Part shown: positions 35,530 to 44,818 of the stretch, piece by piece | How the letters are laid out: the number at the start of each line of letters is the position of its first letter | Position numbering within the stretch: the first letter of the stretch is position 1 | Origin: JASHPR01 sp963729365 | Lineage (GTDB): Bacteria > Actinomycetota > Actinomycetes > Streptosporangiales > Streptosporangiaceae | Direction of reading: 5' to 3' | Assembly: GCA_963729365.1 (NCBI GenBank) | Contig: CAVSNQ010000013.1 | Coordinates: 1,116,001 to 1,180,000, forward strand | DNA: 64,000 nt | Position numbers and translations under genes: made by a program | The notes under the pieces: model-generated | Told to the model about the DNA's origin: nothing | Seen by the model: the letters and a program-made list of their open reading frames with translations, nothing else | Database searches by the model: none

Positions 35530-35563
35530 GATGCCCCCGCCGTCAGGTGACGGCGGGGGCATC
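35530..35563. terminator. Perfect 16-bp hairpin terminator
   Basis: GATGCCCCCGCCGTCA and its exact complement with a GG loop, between the convergent MFS gene and the secreted-protein gene. There is no T-run on either side, but the structure is very stable and would act in both directions. Confidence 0.8.
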
Positions 35564-35591
35564 CCCGGACTAGTTCAGACGGTGGCCAGTT

Positions 35592-36311
35592 TTAGAACGG
35601 GCCCGCCGTGGTGTGGACTTCCTGGGTGTCGGCGGCGTGCTTGCCGTTCAGGACTACCGTGCTCCAGGTGGGCTGGGACGGCGCGAATCCGGGATTCGTG
35701 GCGACGAGCGGGGTCGAGAAGTTGTCGCTCGCACCGTTGATCCACCAGACACCGGTGCTGGTGTTGCCGCCCGGAAGCTTGGGCGAGCTGATCATCACGG
35801 TGTCGGCCGCGACGCCGCACTGCGTCAGGCGCAGCTTCCACCCATTGGAGACCTCGTTGCTCCAGCCGCCGATGCACAGCTGCTCGTTGCCGCCGTTGTT
35901 CGGGTTGTACGCCATCTGGAACGTGGTCGCCCCGAGCAGGCCAGCGGAGAAGAGCAGGTTGCACTGGTTGTTGGTGAACAGCGACTCCGACGACTGGGCC
36001 TGCCCGGTAGCCGTGCAGTACAGCGGGAAAACGGTGCCCACGTCGATCCTGGTGAAGTCCTCCTTGTAGGCCGTGTTGCTGCCCTGGACCAGCCGCACGA
36101 CGTTGTTCGGCAACGCGAGGCCCGAGTGCGCGCCGAGGACCCAGCTCGGTCCCGGGACCTGGAAGCTCACGTCGGTGCACTTGGCGCCGCAGGCGGTGGT
36201 CGCGGCCGGGTGACTACCGACGCTGGCCGACGCGGCCGACATGCCGAGCATCGCGGTGACGGCTACCCCGGCCGCCACAGCGTAGCCCGCACGAGTAAAG
36301 CGGATGCGCAT
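35592..36311 (-). CDS. Secreted protein of unknown function
   Basis: 239 residues from the ATG at 36311, supported by GGAAGG seven bases upstream; the longer open frame to 36821 is doubtful. A signal peptide (TRAGYAVAAGVAVTAML with cleavage near SAASA) is followed by a mature domain with six cysteines in pairs and repeated aromatic and Asn-rich strands (MAYNPNNGGNEQLCIGGWS). It resembles carbohydrate-binding beta folds but no family could be named with confidence. Confidence 0.65.
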   Translation of the reverse strand: MRIRFTRAGYAVAAGVAVTAMLGMSAASASVGSHPAATTACGAKCTDVSFQVPGPSWVLGAHSGLALPNNVVRLVQGSNTAYKEDFTRIDVGTVFPLYCTATGQAQSSESLFTNNQCNLLFSAGLLGATTFQMAYNPNNGGNEQLCIGGWSNEVSNGWKLRLTQCGVAADTVMISSPKLPGGNTSTGVWWINGASDNFSTPLVATNPGFAPSQPTWSTVVLNGKHAADTQEVHTTAGPF

Positions 36312-37181
36312 GATCATTCCTTCCTGTCGTTTTCGTACCGGCTGCCCTGAGGCGGCGGCCTGGGCGGTCAGGCGTGTACCGGTCGCGTAATGCGTGTGAG
36401 CCTGGCTGTTCTCGCTGTGTGATCCCGCCCTGCCAGTAGTAATGGACACGTTACCACGGGTAGTCAATCGACTACGCATAGTGAGACCATTGAGGTCAGC
36501 GCGCTGACTGGTCGCCCGAGGCTTCTGCCAGCTAACTCCCGGCGTGCCCGGGACAGCCGGGGAGCCCGCCTTTGCGGCCTGCTCCCTGGCCGTTCCGCGC
36601 GCGCCGGTGACGGCCGGCGCGGCCGCAAATCCAGGCCCGGCCGTGGCGCGGGCCAGCGCGCTGAGCGTCCTGACGAAGCGACTGCGCATCTTTGCGGCCA
36701 TTCCTCCCTTTCTCCCGGTCCGTGCGGCGCCGGGAAGGCCAGCCAGGTACCGGCCGCCTGCGGCACGCGAACACCGTCGCCTCGCGCCCATTTCCGTAGC
36801 GCGCGCCGAGCGCCTGGCCAACCTAAATCGGTACCTAAGTGATAATGCATAGCCAATTTTTATCGGCGTTATTGCATTGTCCTAACCGAGACGCGCCACT
36901 GCCATACATGGTTGCCATGTCGCGGGCGAGCATTTCTTAATATCCGATCAATTACCCAAGGCACCGATTTATATATGACGTGATGGAATGATTCGGCAGC
37001 GACTAGCTTGCTCGCAAAGAGCACGGACATTGGTCATTCGTGCGGATTAGTCACCGCGCGGCTCACTCCAGCGGGCGCGCGCCGGCGGCCGCGGTGACCG
37101 GGTGCATGAGCACGGCCGCGCGCTTGGTGGCGCACGGCCGTCCCATGTGTTCCCGCCCGCTCCCGGGCGGGGCACGCTAGC
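36312..37181. other. 870-bp gap with signal-peptide-like remnant and AT-rich patch
   Basis: On the minus strand near 36540-36700 a frame starts MRSRFVRTLSALARATAGPG with an SD (GGGAGGAATGG) and an AAP-rich cleavage region, like an actinomycete signal peptide, but no mature domain follows. Bases 36830-37030 are AT-rich for this genome, with TTATATATGACG-type motifs, and could hold promoters. I see no other gene. Confidence 0.4.
37152..37171 (-). terminator. Hairpin after the flotillin gene
   Basis: CCCGCCCG-CTCC-CGGGCGGG, eight pairs, 11 bases downstream of the flotillin stop. Likely terminator of the NfeD-flotillin pair. Confidence 0.55.
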
Positions 37182-38360
37182 TCACGTGGTGGCGCCCTCG
37201 TCGTCGGCCGCATCGCCGTCGGCCAACGCGCCGTGCTGTGCGGGCGCGAGAGCGTCGTAGGACGTCGCGGCCTGCTCCGCGGGCCCGGTCAGGCTCTTCT
37301 TCACCGACTCCAGGATCGTCAGCCCCTGGCCGACCAGGCCGGCCGCGATCTCGCCGAGGCCGTCGGCACCGTTCAGCACGCTGATGTTGGCGCCGGCCAG
37401 CCCGGCGGCCGCCTCCTTCACGATCTGCGGCAGCTGGTCGATCAGCATCCGGTCGAGGGCGATGCGGTTGTTCGATGCGGCGGCCTGGGCCTGCAACGTG
37501 ACCCGCTGGGCGTCCGCCTTGGCCAGGATCTCCACCTTCTGCGCCTCGGCCTCGGCGGGCCTGATCACCTCGGCGACCAGCTGCCGCTGGCGCAGCTCGG
37601 ACTGCCGCTGCGCCAGGTCGGCCTGGGCGGCGATGACGTTCATCTGCGCCTGGGCCTGCGCCAGCGGGCCGGCCTGCGCGGCCTCGGCCTGCGCCTTGTC
37701 GATCTCGGCCTTGTACTGCGCCTGCACGACCGAGGTCTGCCTGGCGTACTCGGCCTGCTTGCGCTGCGACTGCTGCTGCGCCTCGGCCGCGGCCTGGTTG
37801 GCCTGGGCCTGCGCGATCTGCGCCTGCCGCTGGATCGCGGCATTGTGGGGCGCGGCCATGGCCTGGATGTACCCGATGTTGTTGTCGTCGATCGACTGGA
37901 TCTGCAGCGAGTCGACCGTCAGCCCGATCTTGGCCATCTCCGACTTGGAGCCGTCCAGCACCTCGGTGGCCAGCTTCTGCCGCTCGGTGACGATCTCCTC
38001 GACGGTCATCGAGCCGATGATCGAGCGCAGGTGCCCGGCGAAGATCCGCCCGGTCAGCGTGGACATCTGGTCCTGGTCAGACAGGAACCGCTGCCCGGCG
38101 TTGACGATGCTCTCCTCGTCGTTGCCGACCTTGAACGCGATGACCGCACGGACATTCAGCGAGATGCCCTGCTTGGTCACGCAGGTCTCGGAAACCTCGG
38201 CCTCGGCCATGGACAGCGTCAGGAAGTTGGTCTTGCGAAGGAACGGGGGCACGAACGCTCCGTGGCCGGTGACGACCTTGAAGGGCGCGCCGTTGCGCCC
38301 GAACCTGCCGCCCGATATCAGCATCGCCTCGTCGGGCGCGGGAACACGGTAGCCGAGCAT
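37182..38360 (-). CDS. Flotillin-like SPFH protein
   Basis: 392 residues. The N-terminal SPFH domain (about 1-180) starts MLGYRVPAPDEAMLISGGRFG. A long Ala/Gln-rich coiled coil follows (about 185-290, with the AQAQAQ and AEAQ repeats typical of flotillins), then a Gly/Ala-rich C-terminus (AAAGLAGANISVLNGADGLG). It lacks a clear transmembrane segment, as in flotillins held by a hairpin or lipid. It acts as a membrane-domain scaffold with the neighbouring NfeD-type protein. Confidence 0.88.
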   Translation of the reverse strand: MLGYRVPAPDEAMLISGGRFGRNGAPFKVVTGHGAFVPPFLRKTNFLTLSMAEAEVSETCVTKQGISLNVRAVIAFKVGNDEESIVNAGQRFLSDQDQMSTLTGRIFAGHLRSIIGSMTVEEIVTERQKLATEVLDGSKSEMAKIGLTVDSLQIQSIDDNNIGYIQAMAAPHNAAIQRQAQIAQAQANQAAAEAQQQSQRKQAEYARQTSVVQAQYKAEIDKAQAEAAQAGPLAQAQAQMNVIAAQADLAQRQSELRQRQLVAEVIRPAEAEAQKVEILAKADAQRVTLQAQAAASNNRIALDRMLIDQLPQIVKEAAAGLAGANISVLNGADGLGEIAAGLVGQGLTILESVKKSLTGPAEQAATSYDALAPAQHGALADGDAADDEGATT

Positions 38361-38438
38361 CTTTCATCTCCAGTCGGGATCCCCGGGCGGACCCGGGACG
38401 GTCATTGTCTGCAATACCCGTCTTACTGCACAAATAGG

Positions 38439-38672
38439 TCATGGCGGAAGGGGGGCCACCGGGTCGTCCCACTCGCTGACGTCCACCGTCCGGCTGCCCC
38501 GGGACTCGATGACGAGGACCGTCGCGCCCTTGGGCAGCGGCCTGGGCGACCAGGCGATGTAGGTCTCGGAACCACCCCTGATCTTGACCAGCACTTCCCC
38601 GGGCCCGGCCGCGCCCCTCGTGGCGATGCTGAGCACGCCGATGCAGCCGATGAGCGAGGTCTCCTGAGCCAC
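38439..38672 (-). CDS. NfeD-like OB-fold small protein
   Basis: 77 residues from a GTG at 38672 with GAGGAGC upstream. The VLVKIRGGSETYIAWSPRPL and TVLVIESRGSRTVDVSEW strands resemble the C-terminal OB domain of NfeD proteins, but no membrane helices are present. It lies 78 bases before the flotillin gene, the conserved order of YuaF/YuaG-type pairs, and probably binds the flotillin. Confidence 0.7.
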   Translation of the reverse strand: MAQETSLIGCIGVLSIATRGAAGPGEVLVKIRGGSETYIAWSPRPLPKGATVLVIESRGSRTVDVSEWDDPVAPLPP

Positions 38673-39230
38673 CGTCAGCCGCTCCTCACGCCTCCCGGGA
38701 CCTGGCCTCCCGGGGCTGGCTGATGCCTTCCAGGGGCTGGATTCTCACAGTACGCCGCTCCGCCATGGCCAGGCGCGGCCGCGGTGCCAGCCACAGTTCC
38801 GGCTGGCCCCGGAATAGGCAGGCCCGCCCCCGCGTTCCTAGACATCGCTGGTGCGTTGTGTCCCCCGGGCCGCAACTACTGCCTTCGCGGAATACCGTTC
38901 GGCTGGAGCCGCGTCGTGCCACTCGCCGAGAGGCGACCACGCGCCAGCGCGTGGCACGCCCTCGAGAGCGCACTGCTCCGGGGGCGTCGTCATGTCCGGG
39001 CCCGCCTCACCCCTTGAGCGCGCCGGAGACCAGGCCCGGCACGTAGCAACGCTGCAGCGCGACGTAGATCACGGCGCCGCCCGGGTGACAGGGGCGGCGC
39101 CAGGCGCGAGCGGGCCGGGAAGCCCGCGTGGCCGGCCGGTGTTGACCCTGGGACGGGGCTGGTGAGCACCTGGCTGGTGCCCGGTTCCGCCCCCCGTTCG
39201 GGCCAACGAATGAGAAAGGCTGGTCGCCTC
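38673..39230. other. Intergenic with permease relic
   Basis: About 560 bases between the NfeD-like gene and the siderophore-interacting gene. Apart from the permease tail noted at 39007-39087, nothing is recognised. Confidence 0.4.
39007..39087 (-). pseudogene. ABC sugar permease, C-terminal relic
   Basis: The minus strand reads PGGAVIYVALQRCYVPGLVSG then ALKG and TGA (39009-39007). This is close to the LQRYFVxGLxxGAVKG tail of MalG-type carbohydrate permeases. Upstream the frame is not protein-like. It is probably a 27-residue remnant left by deletion of an ABC transporter operon. Confidence 0.5.
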
Positions 39231-40025
39231 ATGGCCGACGCACTGCCGGAATCGACCCTGGCCGCGCTGGACGACCCGTTCGCGCAGCTATCCGGACCGC
39301 TGGCCGGCACCACCCGGCTAGACTTCGAGGTGGCCGAGTCGGCTCTGCTCACCCCGCACATGCAGCGGCTCAGGCTGACCGCTCCGCAACTCGACGGGTT
39401 CGGGTACCAGCCCGGCCAGGATGTGATGCTGCTCGTGGCCGCCGAGGCCAACCGGCCGGTGCGGCGGCGCTACACCATCCGCGAGCTCGATGCCGCCGCA
39501 CGGCTGCTCACCCTGGACATCGTGCTGCACGGCGACGGCCCCGGCGAGCGCTGGGTGCGGTCGGCCCAGCCGGGCGACAGGATCGAGGGCATCGGGCCGC
39601 GCGGGAAGATAACCACGTCGGCAACGGCCGACTGGCACCTGTTCCTGGCTGATGAGTCGGCGCTGCCCGCCACGTTCGCGATGACCGAGGCGCTGCCGCC
39701 CGGCAGCCTGGCCACGCTGGTCCTCGAGATCCCTGAAGAGGACGACGAGCAGGAACTGACATCGGCGGCGACCACGCGCATCTCCTGGCTGCACCGCCTC
39801 GGCGGGCCGGCCGGGAACCCGGAGAGGCTCGCGGCCGAGGCGGCCGAGGTCGAGCTCCCGGCGGGCCGCGGTCACGCCTACCTGTTCGGCGAGGCGAAGG
39901 TCGTGCTGCGGCTGCGGGAGATCCTGGCCGAGCGCGGGCTCGACGAGAATCAGATGTCGCCCAAGGCGTACTGGGGCCGCGGCCGCGCCAACGCCGGCCA
40001 CGGCGAGCCCGCCCGCGACGCCTGA
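39231..40025 (+). CDS. Siderophore-interacting protein (ViuB/SIP type)
   Basis: 264 residues from the ATG at 39231. The FAD domain is seen in GYQPGQDVMLLVAAEANRPV and RRRYTIRELD (the RxYT flavin motif). The NAD(P)H-binding region is PAGRGHAYLFGEAKVVLRLR. These enzymes reduce the ferric iron of imported siderophores using NAD(P)H, releasing Fe(II) in the cytoplasm. No siderophore transporter is adjacent. Confidence 0.88.
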   Translation: MADALPESTLAALDDPFAQLSGPLAGTTRLDFEVAESALLTPHMQRLRLTAPQLDGFGYQPGQDVMLLVAAEANRPVRRRYTIRELDAAARLLTLDIVLHGDGPGERWVRSAQPGDRIEGIGPRGKITTSATADWHLFLADESALPATFAMTEALPPGSLATLVLEIPEEDDEQELTSAATTRISWLHRLGGPAGNPERLAAEAAEVELPAGRGHAYLFGEAKVVLRLREILAERGLDENQMSPKAYWGRGRANAGHGEPARDA

Positions 40026-40368
40026 CCAGACTTCGGTCACCACGCGCCGTCCCGGCGCGGGCCGGCCGGGATACCTGACCGATGTCGTTTCAGCGCCGGC
40101 CGCCAGGGCAGCGTCGGCGTCCCTCACGTCGCTTGGGCACCGCAGCCCACTCCCGCGCGCGCGAATTCGCGGCGATCAGCACGCCGCCGGGCCGATGCCC
40201 GCCATGATGGCCCGGGCGCGCGAACTGCGGCCAGGCAACTTCTGGCCGGTCAGACAGGCCATCGGCCGGGCGAAGGCTAAGCCAGCAGGGCATTCTTTCT
40301 CTATACAAGGAAAGTTGTTCCATAATGAGGCGAACAAGCCGCGATCAGCGCCGGAGGGAGCGCGTCGG
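40026..40368. other. 340-bp gap
   Basis: Leader of the SpoIIE-type gene. AT-richer DNA around 40290-40330 (TTTCTCTATACAAGGAAAG) may hold its promoter. I see no other feature. Confidence 0.35.
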
Positions 40369-42489
40369 ATGGTCACATCCGGAATGGCAGCCGACATCGC
40401 TGCGCTCCTGTCCAGTACATCGGCGAGAACGCTGACGGTGGGGCTCGACAAGTCGGGCCGGGTTCTGCAGCATGACCGCACGGCCGGGGAGGTCCTCTCC
40501 GAGGTGCCGGGGTCGCTGCTGGGCGTCGACTTCGGCAGCCTGGTCACCGGATCCGCCTACGGCAGCGGGCTGCAGGCGCTCATCGATGCCGCCTGCTCCG
40601 ATCGCGAGGGCACCGCGGTGCTGACGATCAGGACCGGCAACGGCCACCACGCCGACGCGGTGGTCACCGTCCAGCCGGTCCGCTCGACCGACCCGCGGCT
40701 GGTCGCGCAGGTGGTGCTGCGCATCGCGCCTCCATCGGAAGAACGATTCCTGGATCCGGCGGTGATGCGGCACGCGCTACTCGACGGCGCGTTCTCCAGG
40801 ACCGGCGGGGCGCTCGACATTGACCAAATGGCTCCGGCGCTGATCAACATCATCGTTCCGCATTTCTGCAATGCCGCTGGCCTGCTGGTGCTGGAGAGCC
40901 TGGTGGGCCCGGATGAATACCCCGGCGACACATACGACGGAGTGCACCTGGTCCGGCGGCTCGCGGTCGCCCACGACGATGCCGACGCGGGGTGGGACGC
41001 GGCCTTCCCGACCGGCGAGATCCTCAGCTACCCGCTGGACGCCCCGCATACCCGCTGCCTGGACACCGGCAAGCCGATCATGCAGGACCTCGCGGCCACG
41101 GACATCGCCGAAGACCTGGCCAAGGGGATGCGGCGCAGGCCGGTGGCCAGGCTGCTGGGCGGCACCTCCATGCTGCTGCTGCCGCTGATCGCCAGGGGAA
41201 CCACGCTCGGGTTCTTCGCCTGCTCGCGCTTCAAGGGCTACCGCCGGTTCGACGCCTACGACACCGAGATCGGCATGGAGTTCGCTTCCCGCGCGGCCAT
41301 CTTCATCGACAATGCCCGCAGGTACAGCCGGGAGCGCGCCACCGCGCTGACCCTGCAGCGCAGCTTGCTGCCGACCGGGCTGTCCGCGCCATCCTCGGTC
41401 GAGGTCCGCCATCGCTACCTGCCGGGCAGCAAGATGATCGAGGTGGGCGGCGACTGGTATGAGTCGATCGCGCTGCCGGGCGGCCGGGTCGCCCTCGTCG
41501 TCGGCGACGTGGCCGGCCACGGGGTGCGCGCCGCCGTCACGATGGGCAGGCTGCGCACCGCGATCCGCACGCTGGCCAGGCTCGAACTGCCGCCCGCGGA
41601 GACGCTGCAGCAGCTCGACGAGCTCATGCACGAGCTAGGCGTGCGCGAGCCGCACTTTGCCACCTGCGTGTACGGGGTCTTCGACGCGGTCTCCGGCAGC
41701 CTTGAGGTCGCCTCGGCCGGCCACCTGCCCCCGCTGCTCGTGTCGCCGGACGGCAGCAGCCAGTTCCTGGACGTCTCGCCGTCCCCGCCGCTCGGCATCG
41801 GGTCGGGGCCGGTCCAGACGCGGGTCTTCAAGATCAAGGATGGCAGCCTGCTCGTCCTCTACACCGACGGCCTGGTGGAGAGGCGCTCGGCCGACATCGA
41901 TGAAGGGCTCACGCGACTGCAGGAGACGTTCGGCCCCGGCTCGGCATCCCGCTCGCTCGAGGACCTGTGCAAGGCGACGCTGGCCGGCGTCTACGCCGAT
42001 CACCAGCGTGACGACATCGCGGTACTGGTGGCCAGGCTGCACCGGCTGGCGCCGGATCAGCACGTCACCTGGAAGCTCGCGGCCGAGCTGACGTCCGCGC
42101 GGCGGGCCCGCATGCTCGTCCGCAGGCGGCTACGGCGCTGGGGCCTGACTGACTTGATCCCCACCGCGGAACTGCTCGCTTCCGAGCTGGTTACCAACGC
42201 GGTCCGCTACGCCCAGGGATCGATCGCGCTCCGCCTGGTGCGTGAGGGCGGGCTCGTGTGCGAGGTCCTTGATGACTCCGCGGCCCTGCCCAGGCTGCGG
42301 CACGCCAGCGATGAGGACGAGCGCGGCCGGGGCCTGCAGGTGGTGAGCCAGCTGTCCGAGCACTGGGGCGCACGGCGGACGCTCTCCGGCAAGGTCGTCT
42401 GGTGTCAGCTCCCCCTCCCCCGCACTGCTGAGGGCCCCGGCCCGCCGCGGAAGGGAACGCGGCCACGGCCCGGGAACGCGGCCACCTGA
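40369..42489 (+). CDS. SpoIIE-type phosphatase with PAS, GAF and HATPase domains
   Basis: 706 residues from the ATG at 40369, with GGAGGGAG upstream. A PAS-like sensor (about 20-120) is followed by a GAF domain (about 140-315). A PP2C/SpoIIE phosphatase follows (about 345-555; motifs EVGGDWYESI, VVGDVAGHGVRAA, LVLYTDGLVERR, DDIAVLVARL). The last domain is a HATPase-type anti-sigma kinase (about 575-685; ELVTNAVRYA and the RGRGLQVV loop). It could both dephosphorylate an anti-anti-sigma factor and rephosphorylate it. The partner genes are not here. Confidence 0.9.
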   Translation: MVTSGMAADIAALLSSTSARTLTVGLDKSGRVLQHDRTAGEVLSEVPGSLLGVDFGSLVTGSAYGSGLQALIDAACSDREGTAVLTIRTGNGHHADAVVTVQPVRSTDPRLVAQVVLRIAPPSEERFLDPAVMRHALLDGAFSRTGGALDIDQMAPALINIIVPHFCNAAGLLVLESLVGPDEYPGDTYDGVHLVRRLAVAHDDADAGWDAAFPTGEILSYPLDAPHTRCLDTGKPIMQDLAATDIAEDLAKGMRRRPVARLLGGTSMLLLPLIARGTTLGFFACSRFKGYRRFDAYDTEIGMEFASRAAIFIDNARRYSRERATALTLQRSLLPTGLSAPSSVEVRHRYLPGSKMIEVGGDWYESIALPGGRVALVVGDVAGHGVRAAVTMGRLRTAIRTLARLELPPAETLQQLDELMHELGVREPHFATCVYGVFDAVSGSLEVASAGHLPPLLVSPDGSSQFLDVSPSPPLGIGSGPVQTRVFKIKDGSLLVLYTDGLVERRSADIDEGLTRLQETFGPGSASRSLEDLCKATLAGVYADHQRDDIAVLVARLHRLAPDQHVTWKLAAELTSARRARMLVRRRLRRWGLTDLIPTAELLASELVTNAVRYAQGSIALRLVREGGLVCEVLDDSAALPRLRHASDEDERGRGLQVVSQLSEHWGARRTLSGKVVWCQLPLPRTAEGPGPPRKGTRPRPGNAAT

Positions 42490-42493
42490 CGTA

Positions 42494-42530
42494 CCGCCGC
42501 CCTGATCCAGAGCGCTGGTCAGGGCGGCGG
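42494..42530. terminator. Bidirectional terminator
   Basis: CCGCCGCCCTGA (42494-42505) pairs with TCAGGGCGGCGG (42519-42530). A further CCAG/CTGG stem sits inside with loop AGCG. It lies between the convergent SpoIIE-type gene and ABC operon. Confidence 0.75.
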
Positions 42531-42545
42531 CGCGGCGCTTGGGCG

Positions 42546-43238
42546 TCAGGTGGTCGCGCGCCTGGTGTCCTGGCGGATCGATAGCTTCCCGTTCTTCATC
42601 AACGCGACGCGCTGGGCCCGGCGCGCGATCGAGCTGTCGTGAGTGACCAGGACCAAGGTCAGGCCGCGGTCTCGCCACAGGCTCTCGAGCAGCGCGATGA
42701 TCTCGTCCCTGGTGTCCTCGTCGAGGTTGCCGGTCGGCTCGTCGGCCAGCAGCACCCTCGGCTCCTTCACCAGCGCCCGGGCGATGGCCACCCGCTGCTG
42801 CTGGCCACCGGACAGTTCCGAGGGCAGGTGCTTGGCCCGGTCCTCGAGGCCCACGCCCGCGAGGGCCTGCATGGCCCGGGCCCGCCGCTCGCCCGCGCTG
42901 ATGCCGAGCGGGACCAGCGCCGTCTCCACGTTCTCCTGTCCGGACAAGGTCGGTATCAGGTTGAACGTCTGGAAGATGAACCCGATCGAGGTCGCCCTGA
43001 CGTTGGTGACCTGGCCTTCCCGCATCTGGGCCAAGTCATGCCCGTCGAAATCGACGATGCCGGACGTGGGCCGGTCGAGCCCGCCGAGCATCTGCAACAG
43101 CGTGGTCTTGCCGTGCCCGGTCGGGCCCTGGATGGCGAGCCACTCGCCGTCCTCGATCACGAGGTCCACGCCCTGCAGCGCATGCACGGTGGCGCGGCCC
43201 TTCTGGTAGTCCTTGGTCACGCCGGTGAGCTTGTACAT
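42546..43238 (-). CDS. ABC exporter ATPase, MacB/LolD type
   Basis: 230 residues from the ATG at 43238. Walker A GPTGHGKTT, signature LSGGQQQRVAIARAL, Walker B VLLADEPTGNLD and the H-loop LVTHD are present. It powers the FtsX-type permease next to it (57 bases upstream). Such pairs move lipoproteins, peptides or drugs from the membrane, or act as mechanotransmitters. Confidence 0.9.
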   Translation of the reverse strand: MYKLTGVTKDYQKGRATVHALQGVDLVIEDGEWLAIQGPTGHGKTTLLQMLGGLDRPTSGIVDFDGHDLAQMREGQVTNVRATSIGFIFQTFNLIPTLSGQENVETALVPLGISAGERRARAMQALAGVGLEDRAKHLPSELSGGQQQRVAIARALVKEPRVLLADEPTGNLDEDTRDEIIALLESLWRDRGLTLVLVTHDSSIARRAQRVALMKNGKLSIRQDTRRATT

Positions 43239-43294
43239 GGAATCCTCTCCTGGGTATCCACGGTATCCGCCAGCTGGTCAGGGCGTCCGCTCGG

Positions 43295-44818
43295 TCACTC
43301 GACCCGGGCCATGGCCGCCGCCGGGCGGAGCCTGGCCGCGCGCCATCCGCCGAGCATCCCGGCGATCAGGCCGCCGGCCACGGCGAGCACCACGGCGAAG
43401 ATGATGATGTTGATGGTGACCGGCGCCGTCAGGTGCACGGTCGTTGAGTGCGCTGCTGCGCTCGCGGCGCGTCCGCCGCCGCCGAACCGGCCGGCGAATC
43501 CGCCACCCGACCCGCCGCCGGGCGCGCCGCCGAACCCGCCACCCGACCCGCCGCCGAATGTGCGGGCGCCGCCGGGGGTGGCCGAGCCGGTGGTCGGGCC
43601 CACCGACGCGGTCAGCGACCGCGAGGCCTTGGTCACGATCTCGGCACCGAGGAAGCCGAGGCCGATGCCGACCACGCCGCCGATGATGCCCATCGCAATC
43701 GACTCGCCCATGACCTGGCCGATCACCCGGCGGCTGCGCCAGCCGAGCGCCTTCAGCGTTCCGAACTCCCTGGTCCGGCGCGACACCGCCGCCATGGTCA
43801 GCAGGCTGGCCAGCAGGAAGGCCGCGATCAGGGCCGCGATGGCGAGCCACTTGCCCAGGTTGTTGGCCAGGCTGGACGCGCTGGACAGCGACCCGGTCAC
43901 CTCGCTGGCCAGGTCCGCGGACGTGGTCACCGTCGCCCCGGGAACCGCCTTCTGGATCTCCTTCTGCACGGTCGCGATGTCCGCGGAACTCGCGGCCGCC
44001 ACGTAGATCGTGTTCACCTTGCCCGCCATCGACGACAGCGCCTGCGCCCGGGCCAGCGGCACGTAGACGTCCGCGGACGCGTCGCTCGCCGGGTCGGTCA
44101 CGATCCCGACCACGGTGAACTTCGTGGTCGCCAGCGTGACGACCGACCCGACCTTCAGGCTCGCCGACTTGGCATAGCTCGAGTCGATCACCGCCACGTC
44201 GGCGTTAGCGTCCGACGACTTCAGCGTCCGCCCCGAGGTCAGAGTCCCGTTGCTGAGCGGGCCGAGCGCGGCGCCGCCCGAGGACAGGTCCACGCCGTCG
44301 ACCGACACCGCGGTCCCCGGGTTGAAGCCGCCGGGGCCACGGAAGCCACCGCCGCCGCCGCCACCGCCGCCACCGCCACCGCCGAAGCCGCCGCCACCGG
44401 CGCCGCCGCCGGAGCTGAAGTCGGGGATCTTGACCGTCGTGTCCACGTTAGTCGCGGTCAGCGCACCGCCCGCGGCCGCGACACCGTTCAGCTTCGAAAT
44501 GGTGGTCACCGCGGACGCGTCCAGAGTGCCGAGGCTGCGGGTGGCGGTCAGTGTGTCGATCTTGACCGTCTCACCCGGCTTGAAGTTGAAGGCGCGCCCC
44601 GCCGGCGTGAAGGAGCCCGCGGCGGGGGCCTTGGTGACGGTCGCGGCTGTGCCCACGCCGTACAGGTTCTGCAGCACCGTGCTCTGTGCGGCCTTGACGC
44701 CAGACGACGCGGCGGTCACGGTAATGACCAGGCCGATCCCGAGGGCGAGGCCCAGGGAGATAAAAATGGCCTGGCGCATCCTCCGCCGCAGTTCGCGCCG
44801 GAGATACGTGAAGAACAT
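43295..44818 (-). CDS. ABC permease of FtsX/MacB type with glycine-rich inserts
   Basis: 507 residues from the ATG at 44818 with GAGGAGC upstream. An N-terminal helix (FISLGLALGIGLVITVTAAS) precedes a large outer domain. The C-terminal FtsX domain has three helices. Two unusual poly-Gly segments occur: one in the outer domain (about 155-175, almost pure Gly with Phe) and one between the last helices (GGGSGGGFGGAPGGGSGGGF). Glycine-rich inserts of this length are not part of the normal fold and are likely flexible linkers. Confidence 0.85.
   Translation of the reverse strand: MFFTYLRRELRRRMRQAIFISLGLALGIGLVITVTAASSGVKAAQSTVLQNLYGVGTAATVTKAPAAGSFTPAGRAFNFKPGETVKIDTLTATRSLGTLDASAVTTISKLNGVAAAGGALTATNVDTTVKIPDFSSGGGAGGGGFGGGGGGGGGGGGGFRGPGGFNPGTAVSVDGVDLSSGGAALGPLSNGTLTSGRTLKSSDANADVAVIDSSYAKSASLKVGSVVTLATTKFTVVGIVTDPASDASADVYVPLARAQALSSMAGKVNTIYVAAASSADIATVQKEIQKAVPGATVTTSADLASEVTGSLSSASSLANNLGKWLAIAALIAAFLLASLLTMAAVSRRTREFGTLKALGWRSRRVIGQVMGESIAMGIIGGVVGIGLGFLGAEIVTKASRSLTASVGPTTGSATPGGARTFGGGSGGGFGGAPGGGSGGGFAGRFGGGGRAASAAAHSTTVHLTAPVTINIIIFAVVLAVAGGLIAGMLGGWRAARLRPAAAMARVE

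Noticed and set aside
35592..36821. 409-residue start for the secreted protein
   Set aside because: The ATG at 36311 has a good ribosome site and is followed by a proper signal peptide; the upstream part looks non-coding or like a separate remnant.
32394..38723. Long antisense frames opposite the glycosyltransferase, MFS and flotillin genes
   Set aside because: Low-complexity Gln/Arg/Gly-rich translations typical of the reverse strand of high-GC genes.
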